Position numbers and translations under genes: made by a program. The notes beneath the pieces are model-generated. The model saw only the letters and a list, made by a program, of their open reading frames with translations. It made no database searches and had not been told where the DNA came from. A stretch of 64,000 nucleotides of DNA from Nodularia sp. (in: cyanobacteria) (GTDB lineage: Bacteria > Cyanobacteriota > Cyanobacteriia > Cyanobacteriales > Nostocaceae), in the NCBI GenBank assembly GCA_007692755.1, contig REBL01000132.1, positions 1 through 64,000 on the forward strand, read 5' to 3'. Position 1 is the stretch's first letter, and each line of letters opens with the position of its first letter. Positions 1 through 8,490 of this stretch are shown in pieces.

Positions 1-39
1 TAGTCCTGCTAGTCCAGCACCCGCGATCGCTACTCGCAT
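1..39 (-). CDS. crtP: Phytoene desaturase, N-terminal 13 codons only (runs off the window)
   Basis: Reading leftward from the ATG at 39, the first residues are MRVAIAGAGLAGL. This is the FAD-binding GxGxxG start characteristic of cyanobacterial phytoene desaturase, which converts phytoene to zeta-carotene at the thylakoid membrane in carotenoid synthesis. Only 13 codons are present, so the call rests on recalled similarity of this start to Nostoc CrtP. Another FAD-dependent amine-oxidase-type enzyme could begin the same way. The gene is transcribed away from the rest of the window. Confidence 0.65.
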   Translation of the reverse strand, partial: MRVAIAGAGLAGL

Positions 40-485
40 TTAAACTTACTGCCTTCCAATATTTTTTATCCTTTTGTCGTTCTCATTATACGTTGCAATC
101 CGTTACATTTGGCAGGGGTGGTGCGATCGCTTCTTCAAAAACTTATTTATAAGTTTTCAATGCAGACGAGTTCAAGGTACACCATAGAGCTATGAGGCCA
201 GATTATATTTTTCAACAGATTGATGAGCCGTACCTGCCCAAACCACTTTATCATCAAGGCATTATCAATAATATCGTTAGCTTTTATACAACTACGCAAA
301 TACAAAGAACACAACTACGTTATTGTTGCTCAGGGGTTTGCAGCAGCTTTCTCATAACTCAAATGAGATATCACCGTAGGAAATCATCTGACTGATTGCT
401 GAAAAGTTGACAAATTTTAGCTTATGTATGCTATCCAATAACAAGAATCAATCATAAACTACATTCATCAATCATCTCAAATTCT
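40..485. other. Intergenic region between crtP and the GT2 gene
   Basis: This stretch lies between divergent genes and must carry both promoters. It contains a HIP1-like GCGATCGC site near 123-130. A 67-codon open frame at 192-395 has no recognisable product, ribosome site or family resemblance, so I leave it out. No hairpin or RNA gene is apparent. Confidence 0.5.
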
Positions 486-1310
486 ATGCCAACACCTAGT
501 ACAGAGAATTGGTCTAATTCTGATCGAATGATTGTATCCAGGTTAGAACACATTACTCCTCTGATTCTTACTTATAACGAAGAAGCCAATATTGGTCGTA
601 CCCTTGAGCATCTCACTTGGGCAAAAAAAATCATAGTTATTGATAGCTATAGTACCGATACAACCCTGGACATTCTCAACTCATATTCACAAGTCCAGGT
701 ATTTAAACGTAAATTCGATACTCACGGCAAACAATGGAACTATGGCTTAGAGCAAGTAACAACCCCCTGGGTACTTTCTCTAGATGCAGATTATATAGTT
801 ACAGATGATTTAATTTCGGAAATGGCCACCTTACCTGTCGATGGAGAAATCGATGGCTACTTTGTCAGGTTTAATTACTGTGTGTTTGGCAAACCCGTTC
901 GCAACACCAGAATCCTCCCTCCGCGTCAAGTTCTATTTCAAAAAAGTAAAGCTATTTATATTGATGATGGACATACACAAGTTTTACAAGTTACTGGTAA
1001 ATCAGATGTACTTTCTGCTTATCTCTACCACGATGACCGCAAACCATTTAGTCGTTGGTTATGGTCACAAGAACGCTATACAGTTCTGGAAGCCAAGAAA
1101 CTACTAGAAACTCCCATCAGCGAACTCGATTGGGTTGATCGTATCCGCAGACGAAAAATCTTAGCTCCTTGGATGATCTTTCTCTATTGCTTGTTTGTCG
1201 AAGGCTGGATTTTCGATGGTTGGTATGGTTGGTATTACGTATTTCATCGTGTCTTAGCAGAAACTATCCTGGCAATTCGGATAATTGAAGCAGAAAAATT
1301 AAAACGTTAG
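486..1310 (+). CDS. Family 2 glycosyltransferase (LPS/exopolysaccharide type)
   Basis: The 274-residue protein has a GT-A fold glycosyltransferase-2 domain. It shows LTYNEE at about residues 28-33, an acidic DSYSTDTT motif at 53-60 and the metal-binding DAD at 100-102. The C-terminal 60 residues are aromatic and hydrophobic (FLYCLFVEGW, GWYGWYYVF), suggesting membrane association. This layout matches WaaE/KdtX-like transferases that add a sugar to lipopolysaccharide or a polysaccharide. Donor and acceptor cannot be read from the sequence. A second in-frame ATG at 528 (residue 15) could be the true start because family members usually begin just before the LTYNEE strand. The gene stands alone and converges on the methyltransferase downstream. 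Confidence 0.8.
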   Translation: MPTPSTENWSNSDRMIVSRLEHITPLILTYNEEANIGRTLEHLTWAKKIIVIDSYSTDTTLDILNSYSQVQVFKRKFDTHGKQWNYGLEQVTTPWVLSLDADYIVTDDLISEMATLPVDGEIDGYFVRFNYCVFGKPVRNTRILPPRQVLFQKSKAIYIDDGHTQVLQVTGKSDVLSAYLYHDDRKPFSRWLWSQERYTVLEAKKLLETPISELDWVDRIRRRKILAPWMIFLYCLFVEGWIFDGWYGWYYVFHRVLAETILAIRIIEAEKLKR

Positions 1311-1366
1311 TGACAAAGTTAAGATACCCAAATTTTTGGTGAAATCATGCTGAATTTAATTGATAC

Positions 1367-2263
1367 TTAATTAATGCGAGTAGCAACACACATTAAAGAC
1401 AATGCAGCCTCTGGGGAGTTAGGGTCTATACCTGATAACCTCTGAGCTAGACGATACTTCCAAAAAGGCCTACCGTAATTACCCTCTAATGCTTCCGCGC
1501 CTACTATATGGTTATGAGGGTAAACCTTAACTGCAAACCCCATCGGTTCTAGCGTTTCATAGAACATTTCTGATGTGACACCATCACAAGCTTTGTGATG
1601 TACTTCTGTTGCCAAACCCCATAATTGCTCCTCTGCGGTGGAATGTCCCCCTCGTTGTATATACTGATAAATTGGCAAACGTAACTGCCACAATAACGAA
1701 CCTAAACCTTTAAACTGATAGGCACTTTTTTGGGGATCATGATCTGTTATTAACCGCCCACCAGGACGCACCAATTTAGCTGCCTCTTGCAAAACTTTTA
1801 CCATATCATCGCAATGATGCAAGCTAGCATTAAGCATCACAATATCAGCAAAACCCGTCACAAAAGGTAGATTTTGGGCATCTGCTAAAACTGCTGTATA
1901 TCCCAGTTGATGAGCCATTTTTAGTGCGCCGAGAGAAACATCTACGCCAAGTAACAACTGCGGTTCACCACAAACCTGTTTAAGAGAGGCATACACATTG
2001 CCTGGCCCACAACCGATATCCACCACTATTTTGTCATGCCAACTACCAATCACGGCTTGCCAGAGTTCTACAAACTTTTCATCTCTGTGACAAGCCGCAA
2101 AATAATTTAATCCCCAATCTGGATGCCCAAAGTAGTAGCTGTTAGCTTGGATAGCTGGAGTGGGGTTTGAAATCTGGCAAATAATAATATCTTCATCCCA
2201 TGTATCAATTTTGTTTGATTGAGCAAAATACTGCAAGCAGTTTGTATGTAATCCCTTTAACAT
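1367..2263 (-). CDS. Class I SAM-dependent methyltransferase
   Basis: This is a 298-residue protein with a Rossmann methyltransferase core. Motif I is VVDIGCGPGN at about residues 80-89, the acidic residue ending strand 2 is in LLGVDVS, and the post-motif LVRPGGRL follows. The first 75 residues are an extension without a recognised domain. The core resembles the Methyltransf_11/UbiE group, which acts on small molecules, lipids or sugars; the substrate is unknown. The gene is monocistronic, facing the glycosyltransferase tail to tail. Confidence 0.75.
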   Translation of the reverse strand: MLKGLHTNCLQYFAQSNKIDTWDEDIIICQISNPTPAIQANSYYFGHPDWGLNYFAACHRDEKFVELWQAVIGSWHDKIVVDIGCGPGNVYASLKQVCGEPQLLLGVDVSLGALKMAHQLGYTAVLADAQNLPFVTGFADIVMLNASLHHCDDMVKVLQEAAKLVRPGGRLITDHDPQKSAYQFKGLGSLLWQLRLPIYQYIQRGGHSTAEEQLWGLATEVHHKACDGVTSEMFYETLEPMGFAVKVYPHNHIVGAEALEGNYGRPFWKYRLAQRLSGIDPNSPEAALSLMCVATRIN

Positions 2264-2569
2264 TTTTTACAATTGACAGGTGGACATTTACTTAAACGTT
2301 TGGAGGTAGCTGACAATAGAACAAATCATACTTGACTTGAGTTATTATCTCTTTAAAATCACAATAAATTTAGGAAAATCTATTGCTAAAAACCTGGGAA
2401 TAGGATAAATTCTTCAAAGAATTACACAACCCATTCATATTTATTTTTGTGGAATCAAATTGCCTATTGTCATAGTGAGAATTTTTGCAGTAATTAGGTA
2501 TGGTATTTTTTAGAAAATATCTTTAATAAGATTCCCATATTTTTTAGCAAATCCGGATAAAAATAACCA
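2264..2569. other. Divergent promoter region, A+T rich
   Basis: This gap separates the leftward methyltransferase from the rightward oxygenase. It is A+T rich and should contain both promoters. I see no convincing hairpin, repeat array or small gene here. Confidence 0.4.
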
Positions 2570-3388
2570 ATGATAGATCCAATTTCCAGAAATTATTATG
2601 CCGAGCAAATTTTAAATAAACTCGCACAGTTTAAATTTGATTTACAACAAGAATTTGCCACCGATAACCGGATTAATACGTGTTATTTAGATGATTTATT
2701 AAATGTAGATGATGTAATAAAAATTTATAATGCATTTCCTGACAAAAAATATTTATTACAGTTAAAAGACCTGAGAGAATATAAATATGTTGGCATACAA
2801 CTGAATAAATTCAATCCTATTTTAGAAGAAATTGTTTATGCTTTTCAGGATGCCAGGGTAGTTCAACTAATTGCCGAAATAACCGGATTTGAACAATTAA
2901 TGCCAGATGAATACCTTTACGCTGGTGGCGTTAGCCTCATGGAACATGGTTGTTTTTTAAATCCTCATCTGGATAATTCTCATGATAAAGATATGATTAA
3001 CTATCGTGTTCTAAATTTACTCTATTATGTAACTCCCAGTTGGCTAGAGACTTATGGCGGTAATTTAGAACTTTGGGATCAAGATTTAAAGCATCCTTGT
3101 AGAACTATTCATAGTAAGTTCAATCGGCTAGTTATTATGGTTACTAATAAAACTTCTTTGCACTCCGTTAGCCCAATTAATCATCATGGTCAGCGCTGTT
3201 GTGTGTCTAACTACTATTTTTCACCAAAACCTGCTGATAAACAAAATTATTATCATGTTACTTCTTTTAGAGGTCGCCCAGAACAGAAGCTGAGAGATAT
3301 AGTTTTAAGAGGAGATGCTCGTTTACGAAAGCTCGTGCGTAAAATATTTAAAAATCGCATTAAAAAACCTCATTTTTATAGAAAGTAG
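2570..3388 (+). CDS. 2-oxoglutarate/Fe(II)-dependent oxygenase (prolyl-4-hydroxylase-like)
   Basis: The 272-residue protein carries the 2OG-Fe(II) facial triad. HLD gives His133 and Asp135, the distal His198 lies in SLHSVSP, and Arg209 follows at the usual 2-oxoglutarate-binding distance. The context YGGNLELWD before the distal histidine is typical of the 2OG-FeII_Oxy_3 family. Such enzymes hydroxylate protein or small-molecule substrates; the substrate here is unknown. The C-terminal tail from about residue 230 is rich in arginine and lysine. The gene is preceded and followed by A+T-rich spacers and appears monocistronic. Codon use is more A+T rich than in the neighbouring nagZ. Confidence 0.75.
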   Translation: MIDPISRNYYAEQILNKLAQFKFDLQQEFATDNRINTCYLDDLLNVDDVIKIYNAFPDKKYLLQLKDLREYKYVGIQLNKFNPILEEIVYAFQDARVVQLIAEITGFEQLMPDEYLYAGGVSLMEHGCFLNPHLDNSHDKDMINYRVLNLLYYVTPSWLETYGGNLELWDQDLKHPCRTIHSKFNRLVIMVTNKTSLHSVSPINHHGQRCCVSNYYFSPKPADKQNYYHVTSFRGRPEQKLRDIVLRGDARLRKLVRKIFKNRIKKPHFYRK

Positions 3389-3761
3389 GTTTATAGATCA
3401 TGCTCTTGACAAGTGTAGAATGAGTTGTAATATCCAGTTGAAATAGGCATCACAAATTTTCATATCCTGAGAACTAAAAGGACTCATTGGATAACCGCAT
3501 AGGCATTTTGCAATAGTGCATAACCATTTTAGTATTCATGCGGGTTTCCAGTATTTTATACATTAAAGTATCTATATGTAAAGTGGAAATTGTAAAAAAT
3601 TTACTACATTATCGTAAGTAAAAGCATCATAAGTCAGCCTCTACGGACGATTTATTCCGTCGTAAAGATTTTGAAAATTGCTATAAACCTGTAAGATAAA
3701 ACCTTATTTCCTCAAAATTGAACATCCCAGTCATTGGTTACATAACTATAGGTGAAGCATT
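3389..3761. other. Intergenic region upstream of nagZ
   Basis: This 373-bp spacer is followed by the ATG of the hexosaminidase at 3762. An imperfect dyad around 3650-3666 (CTACGGACG against CCGTCGTA) could form a weak stem but has no T-run. I see no gene or tandem repeat. Confidence 0.35.
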
Positions 3762-4889
3762 ATGGCGGTATTGCAAGATTTAGAGCGCTTTGGACATCAC
3801 TTGATAATTGGTATTTCAGGTACTTCCTTAAGTGATGATGATAAACGCACACTGAGTGAACTAAAACCAGTTGGGGTGATATTCTTTGCTAAAAATTTCC
3901 TGGATGGTACTCCTTATGAAGTTTGGCTAGAAAGCTTCCAGAATTTAAACGCCCAAATCAGACAATATACTGAACGTGACTCCATGTTTATGACATTAGA
4001 TCACGAAGGCGGAAGGGTAGTTCGGACACCGTTACCAATTACCCGATTTCCTTATGCTTTGTTGTTGCGTTCGCCAAAGGCGGGGCGAAGCCAATCGCAC
4101 GCCAGGAAAGTAGCAAAAGCTACGGCACTAGAGTTAAAATCACTGGGGATAAATTTATCTTGGGCCCCTGTAGCAGATATTTTTTCCCATCCTCAAAATC
4201 CCATTATCGGGCCTCGTGCCTTTGGTCGCACCCCGGAAGCCACGGCGGAAGGTGTATGTGAATATTACAGAGGACTTCAGGAAGCGGGAATTTTAGGATG
4301 TGCTAAACATTTTCCGGGACATGGAGACACCAGTAAAGATTCTCACATTGAATTACCAATACTTAATCTCACCTTGGAAGACCTCCGCATTCGAGAACTG
4401 ATACCATTTCAAGCGCTGATTGCGGCGCAAATTCCTTTAATCATGACAGCGCATATTCTGTTTCCCAAGATAGACTCGCAGTTTCCAGCGACCCTTTCTC
4501 CAGCTATCCTGAAAAAGATACTTCGGGAAGAATTGGGATTTGAAGGAGTCGTGGTATCTGACGACCTTGATATGAAAGCTGTTTCAGATATGTTTACCCA
4601 AAGTGGGACAGTCGCGCAGTCCTTTGATGCTGGCTGTGACTTGTTTATTGTTTCGCGAAATATTAATTCATTATCTATTGAGCGTACCTATCAAATGGCT
4701 GAAGATTTTGCTGATTCCTTAAGCAAAGGTCGCCTGGATGAATCTGTGGTAACCGCAGCTAAAGATAGAATAGAGAAACTACTGGCGGTAACTCCCCAAT
4801 ATAAGATTCATGCTTTGGATAAAAATATCCTACAGCAACACGCTGAACTAGCGATCGCTTGTTGTTTTGAGGGAAGTGGGGAGTCTTAA
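3762..4889 (+). CDS. nagZ: Glycoside hydrolase family 3 beta-N-acetylhexosaminidase, NagZ-like
   Basis: The 375-residue protein is a single-domain GH3 enzyme of the NagZ branch. It shows DHEGGRV at residues 80-86, KHFPGHGDT at 182-190 (the loop carrying the Asp-His acid/base pair) and SDDLDMKA at about 266-273 with the nucleophilic aspartate. NagZ removes N-acetylglucosamine from anhydromuropeptides during cytoplasmic cell-wall recycling. No signal peptide is visible, which fits. Residues about 103-113 (RSPKAGRSQSH) have no counterpart in the family pattern and are encoded by a short palindromic repeat inserted in frame. The stop codon overlaps the stop of the convergent csoR-type gene. Confidence 0.85.
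   Translation: MAVLQDLERFGHHLIIGISGTSLSDDDKRTLSELKPVGVIFFAKNFLDGTPYEVWLESFQNLNAQIRQYTERDSMFMTLDHEGGRVVRTPLPITRFPYALLLRSPKAGRSQSHARKVAKATALELKSLGINLSWAPVADIFSHPQNPIIGPRAFGRTPEATAEGVCEYYRGLQEAGILGCAKHFPGHGDTSKDSHIELPILNLTLEDLRIRELIPFQALIAAQIPLIMTAHILFPKIDSQFPATLSPAILKKILREELGFEGVVVSDDLDMKAVSDMFTQSGTVAQSFDAGCDLFIVSRNINSLSIERTYQMAEDFADSLSKGRLDESVVTAAKDRIEKLLAVTPQYKIHALDKNILQQHAELAIACCFEGSGES
4067..4098. repeat. Short palindromic repeat inserted in frame in nagZ
   Basis: The run contains TTCGCC and GGGCGAAGCC half-sites around an A+G-rich spacer, and its G+C content differs from the flanking sequence. Similar GTTCGC/GCGAA-type elements occur at 8429-8467 and 18803-18826 outside genes. Here the element is translated and leaves the reading frame open. 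Confidence 0.6.
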
Positions 4890-5245
4890 GGCAAAAACCG
4901 ATCTAAAGCCGCTTTTAACTGTTCAAGTTCCACCTCCATATTGCCTTCTTGAGCCGCTCTAGCAATACACTCAGTTAAATGTTCATCTAAAACAATTCTG
5001 GCGACCTTATCCAAAGCGCCGCGCACAGCTGCAATTTGTAATAAAACATCAGGACAAGGGCTATCTTGCTGCACCATCGTTTTAATACCACGAACATGGC
5101 CTTCTATCCGAGATAGGCGATTGACAATTTTCCGTAGTGACTCTTCACTATGAACGTGAGGATGTGCCGACTTTCCATGCTCATGGTCTTTTGTCGGTTC
5201 GGATATAGGTAAAGATTCTTTCACTAATCGCTTTTGTCCATTCAT
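4886..5245 (-). CDS. CsoR/RcnR-family metal-sensing repressor, InrS-like
   Basis: The 119-residue protein is an all-helical DUF156 repressor. These proteins form tetramers, bind DNA as apo-protein and release it on metal binding. The metal-site residues are visible: Cys64 (SPCPD), His89 and Cys93 (DEHLTEC), and a histidine-rich N-terminus (DHEHGKSAHPHVH) that places His32 exactly 32 residues before Cys64. This H-C-H-C spacing is the one I recall for the Synechocystis nickel sensor InrS, rather than the C-H-C copper set alone. A copper-sensing role remains possible. No exporter gene is adjacent, so the target operon is elsewhere. It is convergent with nagZ, and the two stop codons share bases. 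Confidence 0.8.
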   Translation of the reverse strand: MNGQKRLVKESLPISEPTKDHEHGKSAHPHVHSEESLRKIVNRLSRIEGHVRGIKTMVQQDSPCPDVLLQIAAVRGALDKVARIVLDEHLTECIARAAQEGNMEVELEQLKAALDRFLP

Positions 5246-5339
5246 TGGTTATCTAAGCACAGGTAATACTGAGATCCTAGCCTAGAAGATCAAGAATCAA
5301 GGAAAAACTATTTCCTGGAATTAGCCTCATGGGAAGCAG

Positions 5340-5669
5340 TTAAATTTCGCCATCGCGTAGTTTTAAGCCTAAACCTTCCCGGCGACTACGGAGGTCGTAG
5401 TAAATTACGGCGATGATAGTTTGATAGAGCGGCAAAGTCAAAGCACTAACACTAAAGCTGATGGCTATGAGTGTTACTCCATACATCCAGGGTAAAGAGG
5501 GTAAGAAAACTGAGATCATGTTAAACAGAATTTGCAGTGCAATCTGAACAGGGATGTTCATTAAAAAATAGTCTTGAAGATGGGAACGATACAACTGCAC
5601 TCCAGCAGTGATCACCTTGTCTACACTCAGTGGTTGTGTAGGCTCAGGAGAGCCATTATTTGCTGCCAT
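5340..5669 (-). CDS. Short membrane protein, probably an internally deleted member of a larger cyanobacterial family
   Basis: The 109 residues begin with PLSVDKVITAGVQLYRSHL and end with IIAVIYYDLRSRREGLGL. These correspond to the N-terminal and C-terminal signatures of a polytopic membrane family (DUF975-like or glycerophosphodiesterase membrane-domain-like) that is normally about 250-300 residues. Only two hydrophobic stretches lie between them. The simplest reading is an in-frame loss of the middle of the gene. It may be a mini-protein or a remnant; function is unknown. It lies between csoR and htrA, divergent from htrA. Confidence 0.55.
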   Translation of the reverse strand: MAANNGSPEPTQPLSVDKVITAGVQLYRSHLQDYFLMNIPVQIALQILFNMISVFLPSLPWMYGVTLIAISFSVSALTLPLYQTIIAVIYYDLRSRREGLGLKLRDGEI

Positions 5670-5871
5670 TGTGCTAACTTTTTCTGAAAATTACACAGAT
5701 TTTCAGCTATTGTACGGTAATTTAATTACAGATAATCAGAATTTGGGCGAGAAAAACTATATCAAGAATGCAAACGCCAATATATAAGCGTTATCATCGA
5801 TTTTGTCAAAATAAATGTAAATAGAGTTTCAAACCTATCTCACGATTAAGCTTTTAGATTGGGTTGTGATT

Positions 5872-7110
5872 ATGCGATTTTCTCGACTAGGCGGTTCTTT
5901 CCGTCAACTTAGTTTATCTCTCTTAGCTATAATTATCGGCGTTACGCTAGCCGTCAGCAGTTGGCAGGTATTGCCCTCTCAAGCCGAACCTGCACCCTAT
6001 TCTGCTTATACAGACGCGATAAATCGCGTCTCTACAACTGATGCCTCAGATATGGTTGCTCAACAATCACCAGCAAATGCGGCTATAGGTAGCACTAGCT
6101 TTGTCACAGCAGCTGTAAATCGTGTCGGAACAGCGGTAGTACGGATTGATACGGAACGCACTGTTACTCGTCGTATGGACCCATTTATGGAAGACCCATT
6201 TTTTCGGCGATTTTTTGGTGATGGTTTCCCTCAACAAATGCCTTCGGAACAATTACGCGGTCTAGGTTCGGGGTTTATTATTGACAAAGGTGGTTTGGTT
6301 TTGACCAATGCCCATGTAGTTGATAAAGCTGATAAAGTTACAGTACGACTTAAAGATGGTCGCACCTATGAAGGCAAAGTTCAAGGGATTGATGAAGTCA
6401 CAGATTTAGCAGTGGTGAAGATTAACCCTGATAAAGATTTACCTGTTGCGCCTTTGGGTTCTTCTGACTTAGTACAAGTGGGTGACTGGGCGATCGCAGT
6501 CGGTAATCCGTTAGGATTTGATAATACCGTGACTTTGGGAATTGTCAGCACCCTGAAACGTTCTAGCGCCCAAGTCGGAATTGCTGATAAACGCTTAGAT
6601 TTTATTCAAACCGATGCGGCGATTAATCCTGGTAATTCTGGGGGACCATTATTGAATGAACGGGGCGAAGTGATTGGGATTAATACAGCTATTCGTCCAG
6701 ACGCGATGGGTATTGGCTTTGCGATTCCGATTGATAAAGCTAAAGCGATCGCCTTAAAATTACAACGTGACGGCAAAGTTATTCACCCTTACTTAGGTGT
6801 ACAAATGATAACTTTAACGCCCGAACTCGCAAAACAAAATAATACTGATCCCAACTCTCCTGTACAAATACCAGAAATTAATGGTGTTTTGGTGATGCGA
6901 GTTGTCCCTAATTCCCCAGCTGCATCTGCTGGTGTGCGACGCGGCGATGTAATTGTGCAACTTGATCGCGAACCTGTCACCAGTGCTGATAAGTTACAAA
7001 ATCTTGTGGAAAATAGTCGCTTGGGTCAGCTGTTGCAGGTGAAAGTCCAACGGGGTAATCAGATACAGCTGCTTTCCATCCGCACGGCTGAGTTACAAGA
7101 TCCTGTTTAA
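5872..7110 (+). CDS. HtrA/Deg-family trypsin-like serine protease with one PDZ domain
   Basis: The protein has an N-terminal signal/anchor (hydrophobic residues about 15-33, numbering from the GTG at 5866), then a trypsin-like domain with His150 (TNAHVV), Asp180 (VTDLAVVK) and Ser258 (GNSGGP), followed by a C-terminal PDZ domain from about 300 to 410. This is the HhoA/HhoB/HtrA group of cyanobacterial proteases, which degrade or refold damaged proteins in the periplasm or at thylakoids. I prefer the ATG at 5872; an in-frame GTG lies six bases upstream. Residues TDAINRVST (49-57) sit in the variable linker and are encoded by a palindromic repeat that also occurs in frame in mfd. Confidence 0.88.
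   Translation: MRFSRLGGSFRQLSLSLLAIIIGVTLAVSSWQVLPSQAEPAPYSAYTDAINRVSTTDASDMVAQQSPANAAIGSTSFVTAAVNRVGTAVVRIDTERTVTRRMDPFMEDPFFRRFFGDGFPQQMPSEQLRGLGSGFIIDKGGLVLTNAHVVDKADKVTVRLKDGRTYEGKVQGIDEVTDLAVVKINPDKDLPVAPLGSSDLVQVGDWAIAVGNPLGFDNTVTLGIVSTLKRSSAQVGIADKRLDFIQTDAAINPGNSGGPLLNERGEVIGINTAIRPDAMGIGFAIPIDKAKAIALKLQRDGKVIHPYLGVQMITLTPELAKQNNTDPNSPVQIPEINGVLVMRVVPNSPAASAGVRRGDVIVQLDREPVTSADKLQNLVENSRLGQLLQVKVQRGNQIQLLSIRTAELQDPV
6011..6036. repeat. 20-bp palindromic element (copy 1), in frame in htrA
   Basis: The core is AGACGCGAT, two bases, ATCGCGTCT (6012-6031), a perfect 9-bp inverted repeat followed by CTACA. It is translated as TDAINRVST. The same core and flank occur at 7161-7185 between genes and at 10813-10838 in mfd. 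Confidence 0.85.
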
Positions 7111-7120
7111 AAGTAAGTAG

Positions 7121-7185
7121 AGACGCGGTAAATTCAGATAAATTTAGACGCGATGAATTTAGACGCGATGAATCGCGTCTCTACA
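7121..7185. repeat. Palindromic element (copy 2) with degenerate partial copies, intergenic
   Basis: The intact core is AGACGCGAT, GA, ATCGCGTCT at 7161-7180, followed by CTACA. Two partial copies (AGACGCGGTA at 7121 and TTAGACGCGATGAATTT at about 7144) precede it. It lies between htrA and the aldo/keto reductase. Confidence 0.8.
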
Positions 7186-7208
7186 AAGTCCACTATATTT
7201 ATGTCTTT

Positions 7209-8390
7209 ATGCTTTATAGAAGATTTGGCCGCACAGAATTACAGATGCCTGTTTTTTCTTGTGGCGGGATGAGATACCAGTTCAAATGGCAAGATGTACC
7301 TAATTCCGAAATTCCGGCGGATAATCAGGCAAATTTAGAAGCGACTATTCGCCGGTCTCTAGAAGTAGGAATTAATCACATAGAAACTGCTCGCGGTTAT
7401 GGTACATCAGAAATACAATTGGGGCAAATATTACCTAAATTCCCCCGTGAGAAATTAATTGTACAAACAAAAGTTGGACCAGTTGCAGATGCCCAGAAAT
7501 TTCGCCAAACTTTTGAACAATCACTGCGAAATCTCCAGTTAGATTATGTTGATTTACTGGGAATACATGGCATCAATCATGCTGAATCTTTCGACAACAC
7601 TATGCGTCCTGGTGGCTGTTTAGATGTGGCGCGACAGTTACAAGCAGAGGGAAAAGTGAAGTTTATCGGCTTTTCTACTCATGGACCTCAAGATGTGATT
7701 GTGCAGGCGATTAATACTAACCAATTTGATTATGTTAACCTGCATTGGTACTATATTAATCAATGGAATTGGGAGGCAATTACAGCCGCTAACAATCATG
7801 ATATGGGGGTATTTATTATTAGTCCTTCCGATAAAGGAGGTATGCTATATAAACCATCGCAAAAGTTAGTTAATCTTTGCGCCCCCTTAAGTCCGATGGT
7901 GTTTAATGATTTATTTTGTCTGAGTCATGAAAATGTACATACATTGAGTTTGGGTGCAGCTAGACCTGAAGATTTTGATGAACATCTGAAAACTTTAGAT
8001 TATTTAGACCAAGCGGAGTCAATTCTGCCGCCAATTTTGAGTAAGTTAGAACAAGAAGCGATCGCCACTTTAGGAGAAGATTGGGTAAAAACTTGGGAGA
8101 CTAATTTACCCACCTGGGAAACAACACCGGGAGAAGTGAATATTCGTGTGATTTTGTGGTTGTTGAATTTAGCGATCGCCTACGATTTAGTAGACTACGC
8201 CAAAATGCGTTACAACCTGCTGGGTAATGGTAGCCACTGGTTCCCCGGTAACAAAGCAGACCAACTAGATGAAATAGACCTGCGACAGTCTCTCGCCAAT
8301 AGTCCCCACGCCGAAAAGATTCCGCAAATGTTAGCAAAAGCCCATGAGATGCTAGCAGATGCTGAAGTTAAGCGGTTATCGAAAACTTAG
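7209..8390 (+). CDS. Aldo/keto reductase family protein
   Basis: The 393-residue protein has an N-terminal TIM-barrel of the aldo/keto reductase family and a C-terminal extension of about 120 residues. The catalytic tetrad positions read Glu59 (HIETARGYG), Tyr64, Lys88 (QTKVG) and His120 (GIHG). The first position is normally aspartate; glutamate here appears to be a subfamily feature rather than damage, because the surrounding sequence is intact. It probably reduces carbonyl compounds with NADPH in the cytoplasm; the substrate is unknown. The stop codon at 8388-8390 is followed at once by a heptamer repeat array. Confidence 0.8.
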   Translation: MLYRRFGRTELQMPVFSCGGMRYQFKWQDVPNSEIPADNQANLEATIRRSLEVGINHIETARGYGTSEIQLGQILPKFPREKLIVQTKVGPVADAQKFRQTFEQSLRNLQLDYVDLLGIHGINHAESFDNTMRPGGCLDVARQLQAEGKVKFIGFSTHGPQDVIVQAINTNQFDYVNLHWYYINQWNWEAITAANNHDMGVFIISPSDKGGMLYKPSQKLVNLCAPLSPMVFNDLFCLSHENVHTLSLGAARPEDFDEHLKTLDYLDQAESILPPILSKLEQEAIATLGEDWVKTWETNLPTWETTPGEVNIRVILWLLNLAIAYDLVDYAKMRYNLLGNGSHWFPGNKADQLDEIDLRQSLANSPHAEKIPQMLAKAHEMLADAEVKRLSKT

Positions 8391-8490
8391 TCATTGGTCA
8401 TTAGTCATTGGTCATTGGTCATTAGCCCTTCTCTGCGAGACGCTACGCGAACGACTTCGCTCAGGGTAAATCATTGGTCATTGGTCATTA
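8391..8490. repeat. Heptanucleotide tandem repeat (TCATTGG/TCATTAG type) interrupted by a short palindromic element
   Basis: Repeated TCATTGG and TCATTAG units run from 8391 to about 8425 and again from 8471 to 8490. They are split by a G+C-richer element containing GCGAGACGCTACGCGAACG and GACTTCGCTC (about 8429-8467). This matches the long tandemly repeated repetitive sequences known from Nostocales. The right half supplies the C-terminal TNDQ residues and stop codon of the convergent CorC-type gene. Confidence 0.8.

Noticed and set aside
192..395. 67-codon open frame before the glycosyltransferase
   Set aside because: No ribosome site, no recognisable product, and composition like the surrounding non-coding sequence.
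8391..8490. Tandem repeats considered as a CRISPR array
   Set aside because: Units are 7 bp and contiguous, without unique spacers, so they are heptamer repeats. I found no CRISPR array or cas gene in the window.
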